Of a stretch of DNA of 64,000 nt, positions 9,396 through 22,450 are shown piece after piece. The translations under genes and the position numbers were made by a program. The notes below the pieces were generated by a model, which searched no databases, was not told where the DNA came from, and was given only the letters and a program-made list of their open reading frames with translations. Where the stretch lies: positions 56,001 through 120,000 of the forward strand of contig JBAMJR010000097.1 of the NCBI GenBank assembly GCA_038501785.1. The letters run 5' to 3'. How positions within the stretch are numbered: position 1 is the first letter of the stretch; each line of letters begins with the position of its first letter. This DNA is from Myoxocephalus aenaeus (lineage: Eukaryota; Chordata; Actinopteri; Perciformes; Cottidae).

Positions 9396-12300
9396 AGAGA
9401 CTTGGTTTGAACGTCTGCGTGTCAATGTGCAATGAGTGAAGCGAACATCACCTCGACGTCACCTCAAAGCAAAATACGGAGATTCGTTTTTGAACAGCAT
9501 CTTATTAAATAAGTGCAAAGTGTCAAGTTAGCAACATCATTTTGTATTAAGCAAATGGACCGTGCAGGGAACAAATGAGGCTCTACGTCTTGTTTTCGTC
9601 TAGCAGGCTTTCAGAAGTTACCGGTTGAGGGCGAGAGGTTCAGACTCTGCAGGAAAATGAACTAATCTGGTACGGGTGGAAACAATGCCTGCTAGTCATG
9701 CATGCTGTAAAACATTATACAATAGCTATATATATAAAACAAACATTGGACAACTTCAGAAACCTTGAAGTGTCTTTTGTTTCCTTGTCTTCATTTACAA
9801 GTATTTTGAAATGCAATTTCATGAGCGAGGGAAACAACAACTAAACCAGAATATAAACCAGGTCCTTAAGCGGCATATCAGGAGGCAAAGAGAACCGACA
9901 GACGGAGCACACCGAGAAGAAGCTTGAGTGGCAGTAATTGTAAATGTCGAGCACAGACATTTGTCAATTATCTAGACATTGTATGAGTAAGCATATCCAA
10001 ACCACAGCTTAAAACATATATATAATATAACATATATAAAATTGTAATATATATATATGATATATTACAATTTTTAATTATTTATATATTATTTTGTATT
10101 TATTTTATTTATAATATATATATTTTTTGTTGTTATTATTATAATTTCCTATTATTTGTATTTTATTATGTTTTATTGTTTATATATATATATATAAACA
10201 TTTGTTTTGTATAATATATTGTTTATTTTTATTCTTTATTAATAAAACAATTTTGTTTGTCCTTAAGCGTCTTACATCATTCATGATCAAGGGCTTAATT
10301 CAAAGAAAACATCCGCACATGCCAGGTGACGGAAACATCGATGCGCTCCAGGGAAAGTAGAAAATGAATGAAATGGGAGGAAAATTCAAGGGAAGAGGTT
10401 GTAAAAGCGGATATGAAGCGGAATCATATTGGATAGCCAGGATCACCAGGCCTTGAGTATTCAAACCATTCTGAATCTGAATGTATTCTTCTTTCATGCA
10501 GGGTTTTATTTTTATAACCTGAGCAATCTCAAGGCAACGTTGAAACGACTTGCTGAATCCATTGTGTCCATTTTAAAATATATTGTACAATCACTGTGGA
10601 AGCCAGGGAAAACAGCAACATTTACATCATATACTGCATTATTTCAGAGAGGACGCAATTTGCACATTGAGAAAAAACTATTATATTAAAAAAGTTGAAT
10701 TATTACGACAAAACGTTCCACACTCGGCACGCTGAGGTGGAAAGGTTGATGTCGACAGTAACAATGTTCGACTCTCGCTCTTTTAATTACTCTCGGTCCC
10801 AGAAGTGACAACAGTTCACAGTCTGACATGAATATGTAATTTTAGATTTCCATTTGCTTCACTGCCAGGATCACGTTCTCTTTTGATGTTCTGTTGTGCC
10901 CCTGAAAACAAAACACACACTGTTGCTCCGCGCTGCCCTTACACCCCCTTGCGTTTAGACTTGCCAACCGATTAGTCACACAGCCTTAAACTCGAGCCCT
11001 AAACGGAGTACGAACGGGTCGGGAACGCAACAGCGAACATCTTCCCGCTGCGCGGAGATGTCTGGCCTGCTCGTGCATCAGGCAAAGTCGGAGACGGAGC
11101 TCAGCGCCAAATGTACTTGAGAGGCTTTGGGGGGGGGTGAAAAAAAAGGGGGGATGAAAGGACGAGGGAGGTGTTGGTACAACCCCTGTGCCGCTCTTTC
11201 ATCCATCTCCCCACCCCTCTTTTCCTAAGCACCTTAAGTGAAACACCTTCTCCTGCAGCACTCCCGAGGACCGTGATTGATTCGAATATTGCATTGCTGT
11301 CTGATTTTCCGTACACTGCCCGCCTCATTTTTCTTTTCAAGAAGGTGAGGAAGGGATGAAAAAAAAGAGAAGGAGGCATGAAGGCATGGGTAAGGAGGTG
11401 TGGTGGAATGGACAGACGGGGAAGTGGGGTGAAGGAAAGAATAAAGTAGGTTCTGAATCCATATTCAGTGACCGGGCAGATGAATAGTTGAGTGGAAGAA
11501 CGTCTGCGCGGCTGGAAAGGTATAATTTCCAACGCATCTTGGGTAAGTATAGTGTTGTCAACACAGGCGGATGTCAAAGATGGAGCATTAAAGTATGTAT
11601 TCATTAGGCCTCGTTGCAGAGTTGAAAAGCTATAGTGCATAAGGGCCGCTGGTGTTATTACTTCTATAAGATTGGCGAGATAACAACATTTCCTCACCCC
11701 CGAAGACACCTCAAAGACTTCAGTCGCAGTAATCACCATTGTGAGAACCCACATCTGAGATGATTATTTTTTTCTTCTTCTTTTTTTTGCAAATCTGAGT
11801 GGAGTGCATTTTGCCATTTTGGGAGTTTCTCATAAGCGAAATATGAAGCAAGAGAAAACAGCAAGCCTGGCTATACAAACCATTGACGCCAGTAACCATT
11901 CAACTGGTTCTTGATGTAGTTGGGCAAAGTACCAGCTAAATGAACCTGATATTTCACAGGAGAAGTGGAAACTGTTGGCAACAGGGAAAGGCAGGGCATC
12001 ACCGATGTCCATTATGATTCTGGTGAACACAAACGCCAATTCAAAATGTCACGGCAATCCAGTGGTTCTCGAGATACTTAAATGTGAGTGAGAGTGGTGG
12101 TCCGTCCATTAGCCTGGCTTAACAAACTGCCACTCTGCAAAACAAACCTCTCAGCGGTCACTTTGTGGAGCTTCTCCGGTATCATATGCTGGACGCGCGA
12201 GTCCGTGAGTCTCGCGCACATTTTTTATCAGCTGTAATTGCTCTGTGAATTGATTATTCACGTGTCCTAATTGTATGCTACATATTGCATGAGCATGTAA

Positions 12301-14429
12301 TGTTTGAGCAAGTTAAACGACCACTCATTGTTGTTTAGGATTAGCTACAGCTCGCTTTTACATGTCTTTCCAGTGGTATCTAGACTGTATGGCAAATTGT
12401 GTTACTTTATGTTACTCGGATCAGGCTGGTGGTCAATTATTTGGTGTTATTTGGTGTTTTGGTGACTGCACCCTCAGTCTTGGATGGCTCAAAAGAGCCC
12501 CTGGTTGACTGACAGCAGACGAAGAAGAATCCAAAAGAGAGAAGAACTGTACGTTATGTGGATCAATTAGTAGCGGGCTGAATGTTAACATCCGTCGTTC
12601 CTTGAGCCTGCTTGTTGGCGTCCCGCATGTCTTTAGAGGGCGGCGATGGCGGAACACGGACGAGAAACGTACTGCATGGGATGCATAAAGCGTGAAAGAG
12701 GGACAGGAATCGAGATGGAGGGGGCCACGAAGAAGGAATGAAGTAATGTGAAAAAGTGGAGATCAACAGAGGCAGTCTCTCCCTTTCCATTTCAAAAGCT
12801 CTCCATTCTGCCGTAATTTCCTCTCCTCCCCTCCCAGTCCTGCTCCTCACCCATTCCCTCCATCCCAGTAGTGCAGGCAGTGTTTGCCAATTTACCCTAC
12901 TCTGCAGTGTGACCATGCACTTCAATCCCTCTCGCCGCGGATGGATGGGAGAGTGAATGGTAAGTGGAGAGATGTTTAAATAGAGAGAGAGAGAGGGCCC
13001 TGGGAGGAGAGGGGAGGATGGTTACGCTGATAGATTTACAGGGAGAGAAGGGGGAAAAGAGATGCATGAATACATGTTTTTATAAGTGGAGGGGCGTGTC
13101 GAGCAGGGAGTGGTGGATGAGAGAAGGGGAAAGATGAAAGGAGGCATGCATGTTTTTTGTTTTCTTTTACTTGGTGAACACTCAGAGAGAGGGAGAGGAG
13201 GGGAGTTTAAAAGAAAAAAAAGAGACGTGTTTGTTCCTCAGTGGCTACAGGTTACATTCAGAGACTTATGAGAGGATCACAGCTCCACTATGATTTGAAA
13301 AGCTGTGCTTTGTACCTTCTTACTCGTGCAATGTCTGGATAATTGACAAATGGCTGTGTGCATGATATTTTATGCAAATATACAATTACTGCCACTCAAG
13401 CTTAACCCTTCTCATAATGTCGGTGTGCTCCGTCTGTCAGTGCTCTTTTGCTACAATGCCTCCTGATATAACAATTATGGAATGTAAAGGTTAACAGTAC
13501 AAACCTTGATGCTATAGGTTTGTAGTACGACATACTGGGAAATATGAATATGAATGAATGAAAGATGGACCTTTGGCCATTTATAGAAACATTTGCATGT
13601 TTTTTTTTTATAGAAAACTCGTAGAAAACGTTATGTTTATACAAGTATGTGAAGACCATACATAATACTTGAAAAAATATAGGTTTTCGTCATTTTCCAG
13701 TGTTGGCTCAGACGCTGCTGTGGCTATGGCAATAATTGCTTCCATCATCTTCCAACCAAAAGCGTCGTCATCTCAAAGGGTAACACATACGTTTCCTGTT
13801 GCCGCTGCTCTGTGAATCTAGATAGATTCTTCAAAAGCCTCGCTGCCGGCCTCTGAGGTATTCCTCCTATGTCGGAGCAGAATTGAATGTAAAGAATCAC
13901 TTTGTGCCTCCAGCTAGACGTTATCTCCAAGCTCATCTCACACTGTCGCTGTCACCAGGTGTATGTGACAGTGGACCCTAATGAAAAAAAAATGAAAAAA
14001 AGAGATTAAACTTGCAGCAGAAAAACTACGAGCGCAGCCAAGTTGGGAACGCTGCTGCACTCGTGCTGCTCAGCGTGATGCGTTGTGTCAGGACAGAGCA
14101 GCAGCGCGGATGAGCTGTTTTAGGGATTTCTCGAAAATAATGGGAGCCTCTGACGCCCGTGAGGTAAGTTAATCTGGCGGCAGTAGACAGCAGGAGCTTT
14201 GTGGTAAATACAGCGGTGGGGTTTGAGACTCTACGTAGGCTTTATTAACTGCATGGGGGGAAAAGAAGAGGTGTACCAGTGTGATGCTTTAAACCAGGTC
14301 ATCTATTTAATAGTTGTGTGCGCTCATTTGTGTGATTGCGTGCGCGCGAGTGTGGTGACTGTGATGAAATTACTGCTGTTGGCAAGTGAACAGAGGGGAA
14401 AAAAAGAGAAAAACAGAGCCCAGATAGAT

Positions 14430-14432
<3 letters not shown>
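9396..14432. other. unique gene-free DNA
   Basis: I see no exon with credible splice sites and no transposon ends. Points of note are an AT-rich block at about 10020-10260, with an inverted repeat AAATTGTAATATAT/ATATATTACAATTT around 10039-10072, and purine-rich stretches at 11100-11420 and 12960-13220. Nothing shows whether this is an intergenic region or an intron of a large gene. Confidence 0.5.

Positions 14433-14491
<59 letters not shown>
14433..14491. repeat. CA microsatellite
   Basis: Uninterrupted CA run of about 29 units. Confidence 0.95.
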
Positions 14492-14494
<3 letters not shown>

Positions 14495-17102
14495 GGAAGG
14501 AAGCTGAAGAAAGCAAAACCTTGGCAGAGGAAGCATCACTAACACTCTGACCAACACTCACTGACCCGCAGCTAAACCCAATTTGTGTGGTTGTATTTGT
14601 GGATATGGGCACACGTGTAGTCACCTACTAATGTCCAACTATTTTATTTTGAATTAAAAAATATATTATTGAATCTAATTTGTCCATAAAGAATACTGAA
14701 ATGCCATTTTTAGTCTAATGTTACCTTGTAACTGCATTTGTACAATTTCTTTTGCTGCATCTCTTTCCATTCCTTAGCTTGGCGTTCTAAGCTACGAAGA
14801 AGGAAATGAAACAGAAAAAAAGTATGCACAGTCCCCGAGCTAGTACTGAAAAAGCAGAATGACTTCTTTCTCAAACATTAAAGGAGCACATGTTTCACAA
14901 ACCGCTGCAAGGTGGCATCATGCTTTATGTCAGAATGTGGCACATTCTCCCCTCCACACTTCCATTTGCCTGAAAACAGATAAAGATAGGTGAGCAAAAC
15001 CCAAAAAGCGATTTGTACAGCAGATAGATGCGATATTTCAGGATGCAATAGTACATAGTAGGTGAAATTGCCACAGTGAAGCGCAGCAGATGACGGACTG
15101 TTTCTTGGCAAACCAGCATACTATGCTATGAAAAAGAAAAACTTGATCCGTGCCAGTATGTCTGGATGCTCACGGCTGCTCATGGCTTGGCACCCGTTTA
15201 AACATTTTTGTTCAATTCTAAAAGCTTACCACTGCCCTTGTGTTCGTGAGTATGCCAACTGGGCCCAAATGTGGAGATCTCTGTCAGTGACCTCGATGCA
15301 CAGATGGGTGCAGTGGCAGCGTGGTTCACAAAATACTACCAGAGCCTGGAGGGACATTTGGGCTTTTGGCACATAAAATGCTGCGAGGATGTGAAATAAC
15401 TGTGTGGAAAGATGAAGGGAAAACCAGATTACTATTATAGTACTTTATTCCTCGTCAGACAGAGGTGTACTGATGTGCTGTGAGTGTGTGGAGGAGCATC
15501 AGTGGACAACACAAGATTCAACAGAGAGAAATATTATTTTAGGATCATTTTGAGGTGTATTAACGCTGAAGAGACAAGAAGACGTCCATACAAAAAGGCG
15601 TATTTGCCAATTATTCAAATCAAAAGCGAGGATTGTGAGCCTGCCTGTTTGTATCCAGGCTTTGGATTCAGGATTTCTTTTCTCCGTCCACTTGAACAAC
15701 CGCCTCACTCTCTGCATGCCTGGCAGCACATGGACGTGTGTGTGTGACATCTTCTTATTACTTTGCGTTTGCCCCCATTTGTTTTGAGTGGTGTAAATAA
15801 AATGTTTGCCCTGCGTATTTGTTTGTGCAGTCGGTCCTCACGCTGATGCTTTTTCAAGCGGCATCAGAAATATGACGAGAGAGCAGCGTTAGGGATTAGA
15901 GGATTAAAAATGAGGGATTACAGTAATGCTGATTATTATGTGTATTAGGAGAAAGAAAAGCACCTGTTCAATATGAAATTATGAAAATAAAGGTGTCTTT
16001 TTTTTTTTTTTTTACCCCAAACCATTTTTCCTGAAAGGAAAAGTACATGGGATATAAAACAGACTAAACGGACCACATGGAACACAATCCTGAAAATATG
16101 CTCTAAAGACAAATATCTGAAATGTTTCATATATGTCACAATGTACTCCTCATTTGAAAATTAATCAACTTGGCATTTGTTTTGCTCAGTAAAAAGAAAT
16201 GCATTTTTGTATTTCATTTCCACAACACATATCTAAATTATAACTTATTTTCAGGTTGAACCCAAAAATATGTTTCTGATTCGTTTCATAAGGCAAAAAT
16301 GTTTTCTCCTCGGATGATCTTCAGTGCCTCCTGAACACTGTATTGTTAAATTAAATTAATTTGAAATACAATATAGGATAGTTAAATCGTGTTTGTTTGT
16401 CTGTTTTATTTACTGACATGCAACATTTCTTAAAATTACATTTTACAATAATTCAATACATTTTTCATTACTTTATGTTTACATAAAAACATATGTTTAC
16501 AAAAAAAATGATTGAATCTGCACTTGATTTAGCAGAACTCACTGTCACTGTTCAGTATTTGTCACTTTGGGACTTAAAGAATTTGAATCAAGGATATAAC
16601 TGTATAAGGAACGTCCATGTATGTTTAAACAGCCTGTGACTTGAAATATGTGCAGTTATTTTGTACCTATACAAGCTTTCATTAACAGAGAGTTGTTCAG
16701 GATGTCACTGGCTGTCTTGTATCGATTAACTTTGTGCAACTGGGGGACAATAATTATGGTTCTTGGACTTGTAAATGCATCAAAACCCAGCCGCTGGAAC
16801 GCCGTGGTGCAGCTGGCAGTGCTTGATGTCAGGACTTTAGACAGCGAGACTCAGAGTGAGTCCATTATCAAATATGGTCAAATCCAACAGGGGCCAATGC
16901 CGGAAACCTCAGCTGATTTTATTTTAATTATTTTAAATTCATGAAGCTATTAGAAAGGAAAAGAAGGGTGCACCTGGAGCAGCAGATCACGAAAGCTTTT
17001 TTTTTTCACAGGAAATAATATTTTTGTAACTTTGAAGTGCTCAGCTGAAGTGGTCCGATTTTTCACAAATTGAGAGCAGCAAGTGGCAAAGTGACTGTCA
17101 AT
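14492..17102. other. unique gene-free DNA
   Basis: No gene, RNA gene or transposon end could be supported. A T15-type run is at about 16000-16014. Composition is AT-rich throughout. Confidence 0.5.
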
Positions 17103-17110
17103 CAAATAAA

Positions 17111-17968
17111 CAGAGGTGTCAAAAGTATTCACATTCATTACTCAAGTAGAAGTATAGATACTAGAGTTTAATGTTTTTTGCCAAACAAAACAGAATGAGT
17201 GCAGATATGTGAGCATCAGGTTGTAGTGAGCTGCTTTCCTCTACACATCTTTTATAAACGGGGTTGTAGATTTGATACGGCCTCTCTCAATTCATGCTCA
17301 ATATTGAGCTTAGATCTGTTTTTTTATTTTGAGAAACGCAACAGCAGGCTTCTGGCAAAACGGCAAAAAAAATCGCGTCGAGTCGCGCATGTGCAAGCGT
17401 AACCTGTTAACGGCGTACTGTAACCATTTACCCAAAAGTACAGGCATTTCTCCATGTATTTATTAATGACTGACTTTTATATCCGTGTACTTTGTACTTC
17501 TGTAATATGTGAAGCCAGCAGCTCATTGTTGGTAGAAGACACGAGCACTTTGTCTCTTTCACCTGAGCAGGAGAGCTGCTGCGGGTTCAGAGAGCTGCTC
17601 CGGTGCTCCTCACATGAGAGCTGCTGTTGCATCTTCACTGTCCGCTGGTGTGTGTGCTCAGTGCTCACCTGTGTGCGCGCGCACGTATGTGTGCGCGCGC
17701 ACGTATGTGTGTGCGCAACGGGGCGGAGAGTTTTTTTGTGTGTGTTTTTGAACGATGACAAGCCGGAATGAAAACAAACCAAAATGAAATAGTAACGAGG
17801 CTATTTTTTAAATGTAGGGAGTAGAAAGTACAGATATTTGCGTGAAAATGTAAGGAGTAGAAGTAAAAAGTCGTCTGAAAAATAAATACTCCAGTAAAGT
17901 ATAGATACCCCAAATTTCTACTTAAGTAAAGTAACAAAGTATTTGTACTTCGTTACTTGACACCTCTG
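17111..17968. mobile_element. non-autonomous hAT element (CAGAGGTGTCAA ends)
   Basis: The ends are CAGAGGTGTCAA and, inverted, TTGACACCTCTG. Perfect 8-bp duplications CAAATAAA flank it at 17103-17110 and 17969-17976. The subterminal sequences (ACTCAAGTAGAAGTATAGAT; TACTTAAGTAAAGTAACAAA) are the AAGTA-rich type common in fish hAT MITEs. The interior (about 17175-17740) is related to the interior of the element at 51752-52642, which has different ends. No coding capacity. A GTGCGCGCGCAC motif repeats twice at about 17675-17705. Confidence 0.88.
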
Positions 17969-17976
17969 CAAATAAA

Positions 17977-18560
17977 CCATTTCAAATGGAGAAATGATTT
18001 GATGGCCAAATCAAGTCATGTCAACAGAGTCACTGATCTGGGGATTTGCCAAAAGGGATGAAACTTTGGTCAACTTCGCCGCATTTGCAGCAGTGTCCAA
18101 CAGTCAAATACATATTTTAGAGAAACTACACTACAAAAAAGTCAAACATCGTGAAAGTGAAAATTGTAATTTTGCCTAAAACTAAAACACCCCCCCCCCC
18201 CCCCCCCCGAGTAAATGAACAGCAATACTTTTACTTAAAGGGTATTTTTTACTTCAAACTAGAGGTTTTCATGTCACATCACCAAATCATCCTTGGTCAA
18301 GTTTTGCCAGCCGCCATTACCACGAAGTTGAGCACCTTCTGGAGGAAACTAAAAAATGTATTTAAAAAAGGTAAGAGAAATGTGTGTTTTCTGTTAACAT
18401 GTATGGTTAGCGGCAGCATGGAGAAATACTTTACAGATATCTTTGTGGTTTGCTCACGTCCGAGCAAATGCTAGCTAAAGCACGCTATTAGCATTGCTTT
18501 CTTACGCAAACTGCAAGGCGTATATGCCTCAATTTCCCAAGTGTAGACTTTTTCTGTCTC
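17977..18560. other. gene-free DNA with C19 homopolymer
   Basis: A run of 19 C lies at 18190-18208. Near 18300-18370 a coding-like stretch ends in AAG/GTAAGAG, which resembles a splice donor, but no matching acceptor or protein family is recognisable. Not called as a gene. Confidence 0.4.
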
Positions 18561-18990
18561 ATTAGCAACAGGAGCTAACCGACTGACACGTGAGACAAAC
18601 GCAGCGAGCGCGCTCCCCTTTTTTCCTCATTGGAGCCATGGAGTCGTGTGCTAAAATCTCTGCCTCCCACGTTCCATGAAGACACGTCTACTCAGACTTG
18701 CGCCTGCAGTCCAGCACGCAGGGCGCATTAGCGCCGGCTGAGATATTTACTCAACACAGTCGTTAGCGCTTCGTCGCCCTTTGACTTCATCAGAAAAGCG
18801 GTGACTGGCCAAAAATGTGACACTGAACGAATCAATATTCGCCACACGTCACTCTTTTTCCTCCTTCTCCGTTTCTGGCCTTGACTGGCGTCGGCATAGC
18901 AACACTCCACTTCCTCTAAATTACGGTGTGGCAGCCAATCAAACTCTAGCAGTGACCCTGGAGAGGCGGCGATGACAAATCAGCTTCAGA
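18560..18990. promoter_or_regulatory. CpG-enriched, promoter-like stretch (tentative)
   Basis: CpG dinucleotides are visibly denser than in the AT-rich DNA on both sides. A CCAAT box on the plus strand (GCAGCCAATCAAAC near 18931) lies close to the GT microsatellite. There is no convincing first exon on either strand, so this may be an orphan CpG island, an old promoter or the GC-rich part of a transposon. Confidence 0.25.
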
Positions 18991-18998
18991 GATGAAGT

Positions 18999-19000
<2 letters not shown>

Positions 19001-19052
<52 letters not shown>
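19001..19052. repeat. GT microsatellite
   Basis: Uninterrupted GT run of 26 units. Confidence 0.95.
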
Positions 19053-19053
<1 letters not shown>

Positions 19054-19499
19054 AGTGCCACTGTTGGGTGATACACAGTGTTTGGACACTCACAATCTCA
19101 ACTCTTGTTGAGCAGAGACCTTTGACTTGAAATTGATCTGTTTTTCATACTTCTGATGGCCAACAGCTTCCTCCATTTCCTCCTCTCCTCTCTCCTCACC
19201 TCGTCTCATCCTTGTCCCCTTTACACCATCTGCTAACATTTTTTTAACAATCTTCCTCTGCAGCGCTTCGGTTTCATGATGCCTCTTCATAGTTTATGCC
19301 GTGTGTCTGTGAAGCTGTACTGTAGAATGCACGGGCGTAGGTTTAATGTCAACAATGGGAGTGACACGTACTTGATTTCCTGCATTCCAATGTTTTTTTT
19401 TACTGCATCAATTTATGTCGGAAATGTCTTTATTGTTTTTAAAAAGGAAAACTTTGACTATTAAAAATCTAAAGGAATAAAAGGCAGTAAGGCTCTTAT

Positions 19500-19935
19500 G
19501 CTGCGTTCACACCAAACGCGTTGCGAATGTTACACGCGCCTGAAAGGGGGCGTGGCTTATCTATGTGGCTTATCTCCTTAAAAACAGTTACCGTTTCCAC
19601 CATGGAAATAACCACTAGTTCTTCTTTATACTTGTTGTGTAAACTCCAAATACGTCGGAACATCAAACTCCATGGTGTCTATTATCCGTAGTCCCACAAC
19701 AGCGTCTGAATGACGGCCGCTACCAGCGCTACTTCTGGCGGAGCAGCAGCAGTTTGATTCAGCAACGGCAAGACGGCGGTGATGATGGGCGGAGCTTCTC
19801 AACGCTAATTGGCTGACGCAACTCAGAGCTGTAAAACACGCTATTCGCGGCGCGTCAAACGCGTCATTCGCGCCGCCCGGCAACCTACCTGTGCATTGAC
19901 TTTGCATGTAATCTACTCGCGCGTCAAATTCGCTT
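19500..19935. mobile_element. Harbinger-type element, copy 2, 3' truncated
   Basis: The left end reads ATGCTGCGTTCACACCAAAC, a terminus typical of fish PIF/Harbinger MITEs and matched inverted at about 35902-35926. The interior matches copies at about 4050-4385 and 35270-35690. The right end fades out after GCGCGTCAAATTCGC without a complete terminal repeat. On the minus strand the interior gives a short frame containing MEFDVPTYLEF, which also appears in the 35-kb copy, so the family once had coding sequence here. Confidence 0.6.
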
Positions 19936-20223
19936 GTTTTGTTTTCTCTGCTGAGTCAACACTATATTGATTTACTCCGTTTTCTTCTGTGTCTTTAGTA
20001 AATACCTAAATGCAGAAGTAGTAGAAGCAACCTCTGTGCTGATGTGACACATCAATGATACTTTAATTGGTTTTAATCAATGTATTATCCGCTGGACTTC
20101 CAAACGTTCTGCACACTCAAAAAATGTCCCCCACACCTGTGCTCTCTGAGGAAGTGAGAATGAAGTCGCAGGCTAATATTACGAGAATAACGTTTTGATC
20201 TAATAAAAACGAACCCTGATACA
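19936..20223. other. gene-free DNA
   Basis: Nothing supportable between the Harbinger-type element and the hairpin at 20224. Confidence 0.5.
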
Positions 20224-20293
20224 AACTTCCATATCAGCAGCGCAATAACATAATGCACAGCAGCATTATGTTATTGCTATGCCTATGGAAGTT
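20224..20293. other. 70-nt imperfect hairpin, precursor-miRNA-like or foldback
   Basis: The outer stem AACTTCCATA (20224-20233) pairs with TATGGAAGTT (20284-20293). The inner stem GCAATAACATAATGC (20242-20256) pairs with GCATTATGTTATTGC (20263-20277) across a 6-nt loop. An internal loop of 8 and 6 nt separates the two stems. The size and shape resemble a microRNA precursor, but an old foldback transposon would look the same. I do not recognise a known microRNA seed. Confidence 0.4.
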
Positions 20294-21845
20294 CCTCATG
20301 CAGGCAGGCTGGCGGACACAGAACCCCGTTTTGGACTCTCTCTCTCTGGGGGAGAACATGTTTCGGGAAGTGGCTTTTCTATGCTCTTCATCGGAGGTGG
20401 GAACCGGAAACTAACTGAAAACACATCCGATTAGTCATCGTGTGGCTTATTGTCCGCCAACATCTTCACCTCACCACCGCCGATAAAGTGCAGCTGCTTT
20501 CCTCAGCTTTTCAATCGGAAGCATCGTGCAGTAGGGAGACAGTCTCAAACATTGTAAAAGGTTTCTATGAGCGAAGGGGGAACAGGGAGACAGACAAACA
20601 TTCAGTAGCAGTGCTCATATCTACATTTGTTTAAATCATAATTATTGCTAGGGCCATGGTAGACATGGTAGAGAATATGACGCCTCTTTCCTGCTAACCT
20701 GCAGACACAAGTTTCAATATCTATCTATCTACTGAGAAGGAACACAGGTGATGCAGCGTAGGCAGGATTCCCACATGAACACACAGTTAAAGGATTCACT
20801 TGCCATTTTGGTAAATGCGCTCATTTGCTCTCTTGAGGGTTCGAGAAGATAAATATCAGTGTGCACCATCAAAGGACGTAGAGCCAGGAAGACATGAGAT
20901 TCACAGCAATAATTCTCATCAACTCAAAAGTAAAGTTATACGTTTTCCAAAATAACACTATTCCTTTAAAAGCAAAGTACATTTCATCCTACAGACAGAG
21001 GAGGAAAGTCAAGCTGTACTGGCTCGTGAGGAAAGACAAATGTACCTGAGATAGACTCTTATGCTATAGTTCTTTCAAAGTGCTAAGGGCATAGGCTGTC
21101 CTTGTTTTACAATAGTAGGACTTCCTTGTCTGTCTGTCTGCCACACTAACTCTCTCTAGCTTTGATAATAACGATTTTTCCAAAGTTCCTTCTCTCCGTA
21201 TGAATCTTTGCTCGCAGCTGGTCCTATTTTAGTCCTTTTTGCCTTTTTGGCTATCAACATTGAACCTGCGGGGCGTTGACAGCCCTCTCTTCCTCACTGC
21301 AGATCTTATTTTGTTTGCATGGCGGTGAGTGTATTTGTGTGCTAAGCACATTAATGTACGGTGTTGTTAGCAGCTGTAATCTGAAGTGGAAGCCTGAAAA
21401 CACCGGCTTTACAAATGTACAATCGGCGTGACTCTATGTAGTTTTTGATGATGACAATGGAAGTACAGCTGATCTTTCGTTGAAGAAAGCTAGACCTGGC
21501 TTTACTGCCTCCTCTTTTCTTTTCTCTCCTCTCATTTACCTCCATGTCCTCATTCATTGCTCTTTTCTTCTCCCTTAACTTCTAGTCTCCTCGGGGTCCA
21601 TTATTGTCCCTCTTCTTTTCTACTGTCAGATCAATGAATGAAACAGATCTCATATCTGAGCAGAGAAAACTGTTTGTATTCATTCTTTCTTTACTTGTAT
21701 GGTCTTTATCGACTGATTCAACAAAATGTTGCTTTCTCTAATGTAAGTGGCGTTTATTATGTGGCCTTTCTCTGTTCATTTAACATTTATGAATATCAAT
21801 ACACAGCCCTTCCACATGGTAAACTTACCTGTACTTGTATTATCT
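20294..21845. other. unique gene-free DNA
   Basis: No exon, RNA gene or transposon end could be supported. A run of CTCTCTCTCT is near 20337. Confidence 0.5.
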
Positions 21846-22450
21846 TTCTAATCTTCCGACCACTCAAAGCGCTTTTAACACTACATATCATTCACCCATT
21901 CACACACTGATGGCAGGGGCCACCATGCGAGGTGCCACCTGCCCATCAAGACTCTAATCATGCACACCCATTCATACACCCCAGGCACAGCCTACGGGGG
22001 CAATTTGGGGTTAAGAGCCACAATCGCCTCACATATCCACCAATGTTTTGAAACTTCTGAATTTAAAAAAACGTCGCTCTCTTCCATCGGCTCATGTTTT
22101 CTCTCCCTGGTGACGTCTCTAAGACCAGAGGAACGTTCCCTCTAGCGCCGCCGTGAGGTTGATATTTTAGTGAACTGTCTTGACAACAGTTAAATGTATT
22201 GCCATCACATTTAATAAGGACATCCATAGTGCCTGGATGGATGGATTGGAATAACTTTGTTGATCTTCTGACTTTTCATCTAGCGCCACCAGCAGGTCAA
22301 CGTTTTACTTAACGGTGATACTATATCTCCACATTAACGTGATGGATTTCTGCAGGTTTTTGTTCAGACATGCATGGTCCCTGTAGGATGGATCCCACCA
22401 ACCTCTATTGGACGGATAATCATAGATCTTTTTAGGGGAACACTAAGCTT
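21846..22450. repeat. common fish dispersed repeat fragments
   Basis: 21850-22020 (CCACTCAAAGCGCTTTTAAC through GGGGCAATTTGGGGTTAAGA) resembles a widespread fish repeat. 22125-22440 contains two diverged units of the TCTAGCGCC(G/A)CC..GAGGT/CAGGTCAA type, with GGATGGATTGGAATAACTTT between them. Related words (TATTGGATGGATTGACATG) recur at 39655 and 39795. I know these from fish genomes as repeated non-coding sequence but cannot name the family. Confidence 0.45.

Noticed and set aside
8480..9400. Short regularly spaced repeats considered as a CRISPR array
   Set aside because: They are GATA and GT microsatellites in a vertebrate genome, with no unique spacers.
18290..18372. Possible exon ending at AAG/GTAAGAG
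   Set aside because: A donor-like sequence alone is weak. There is no acceptor, no protein family and no downstream partner exon.
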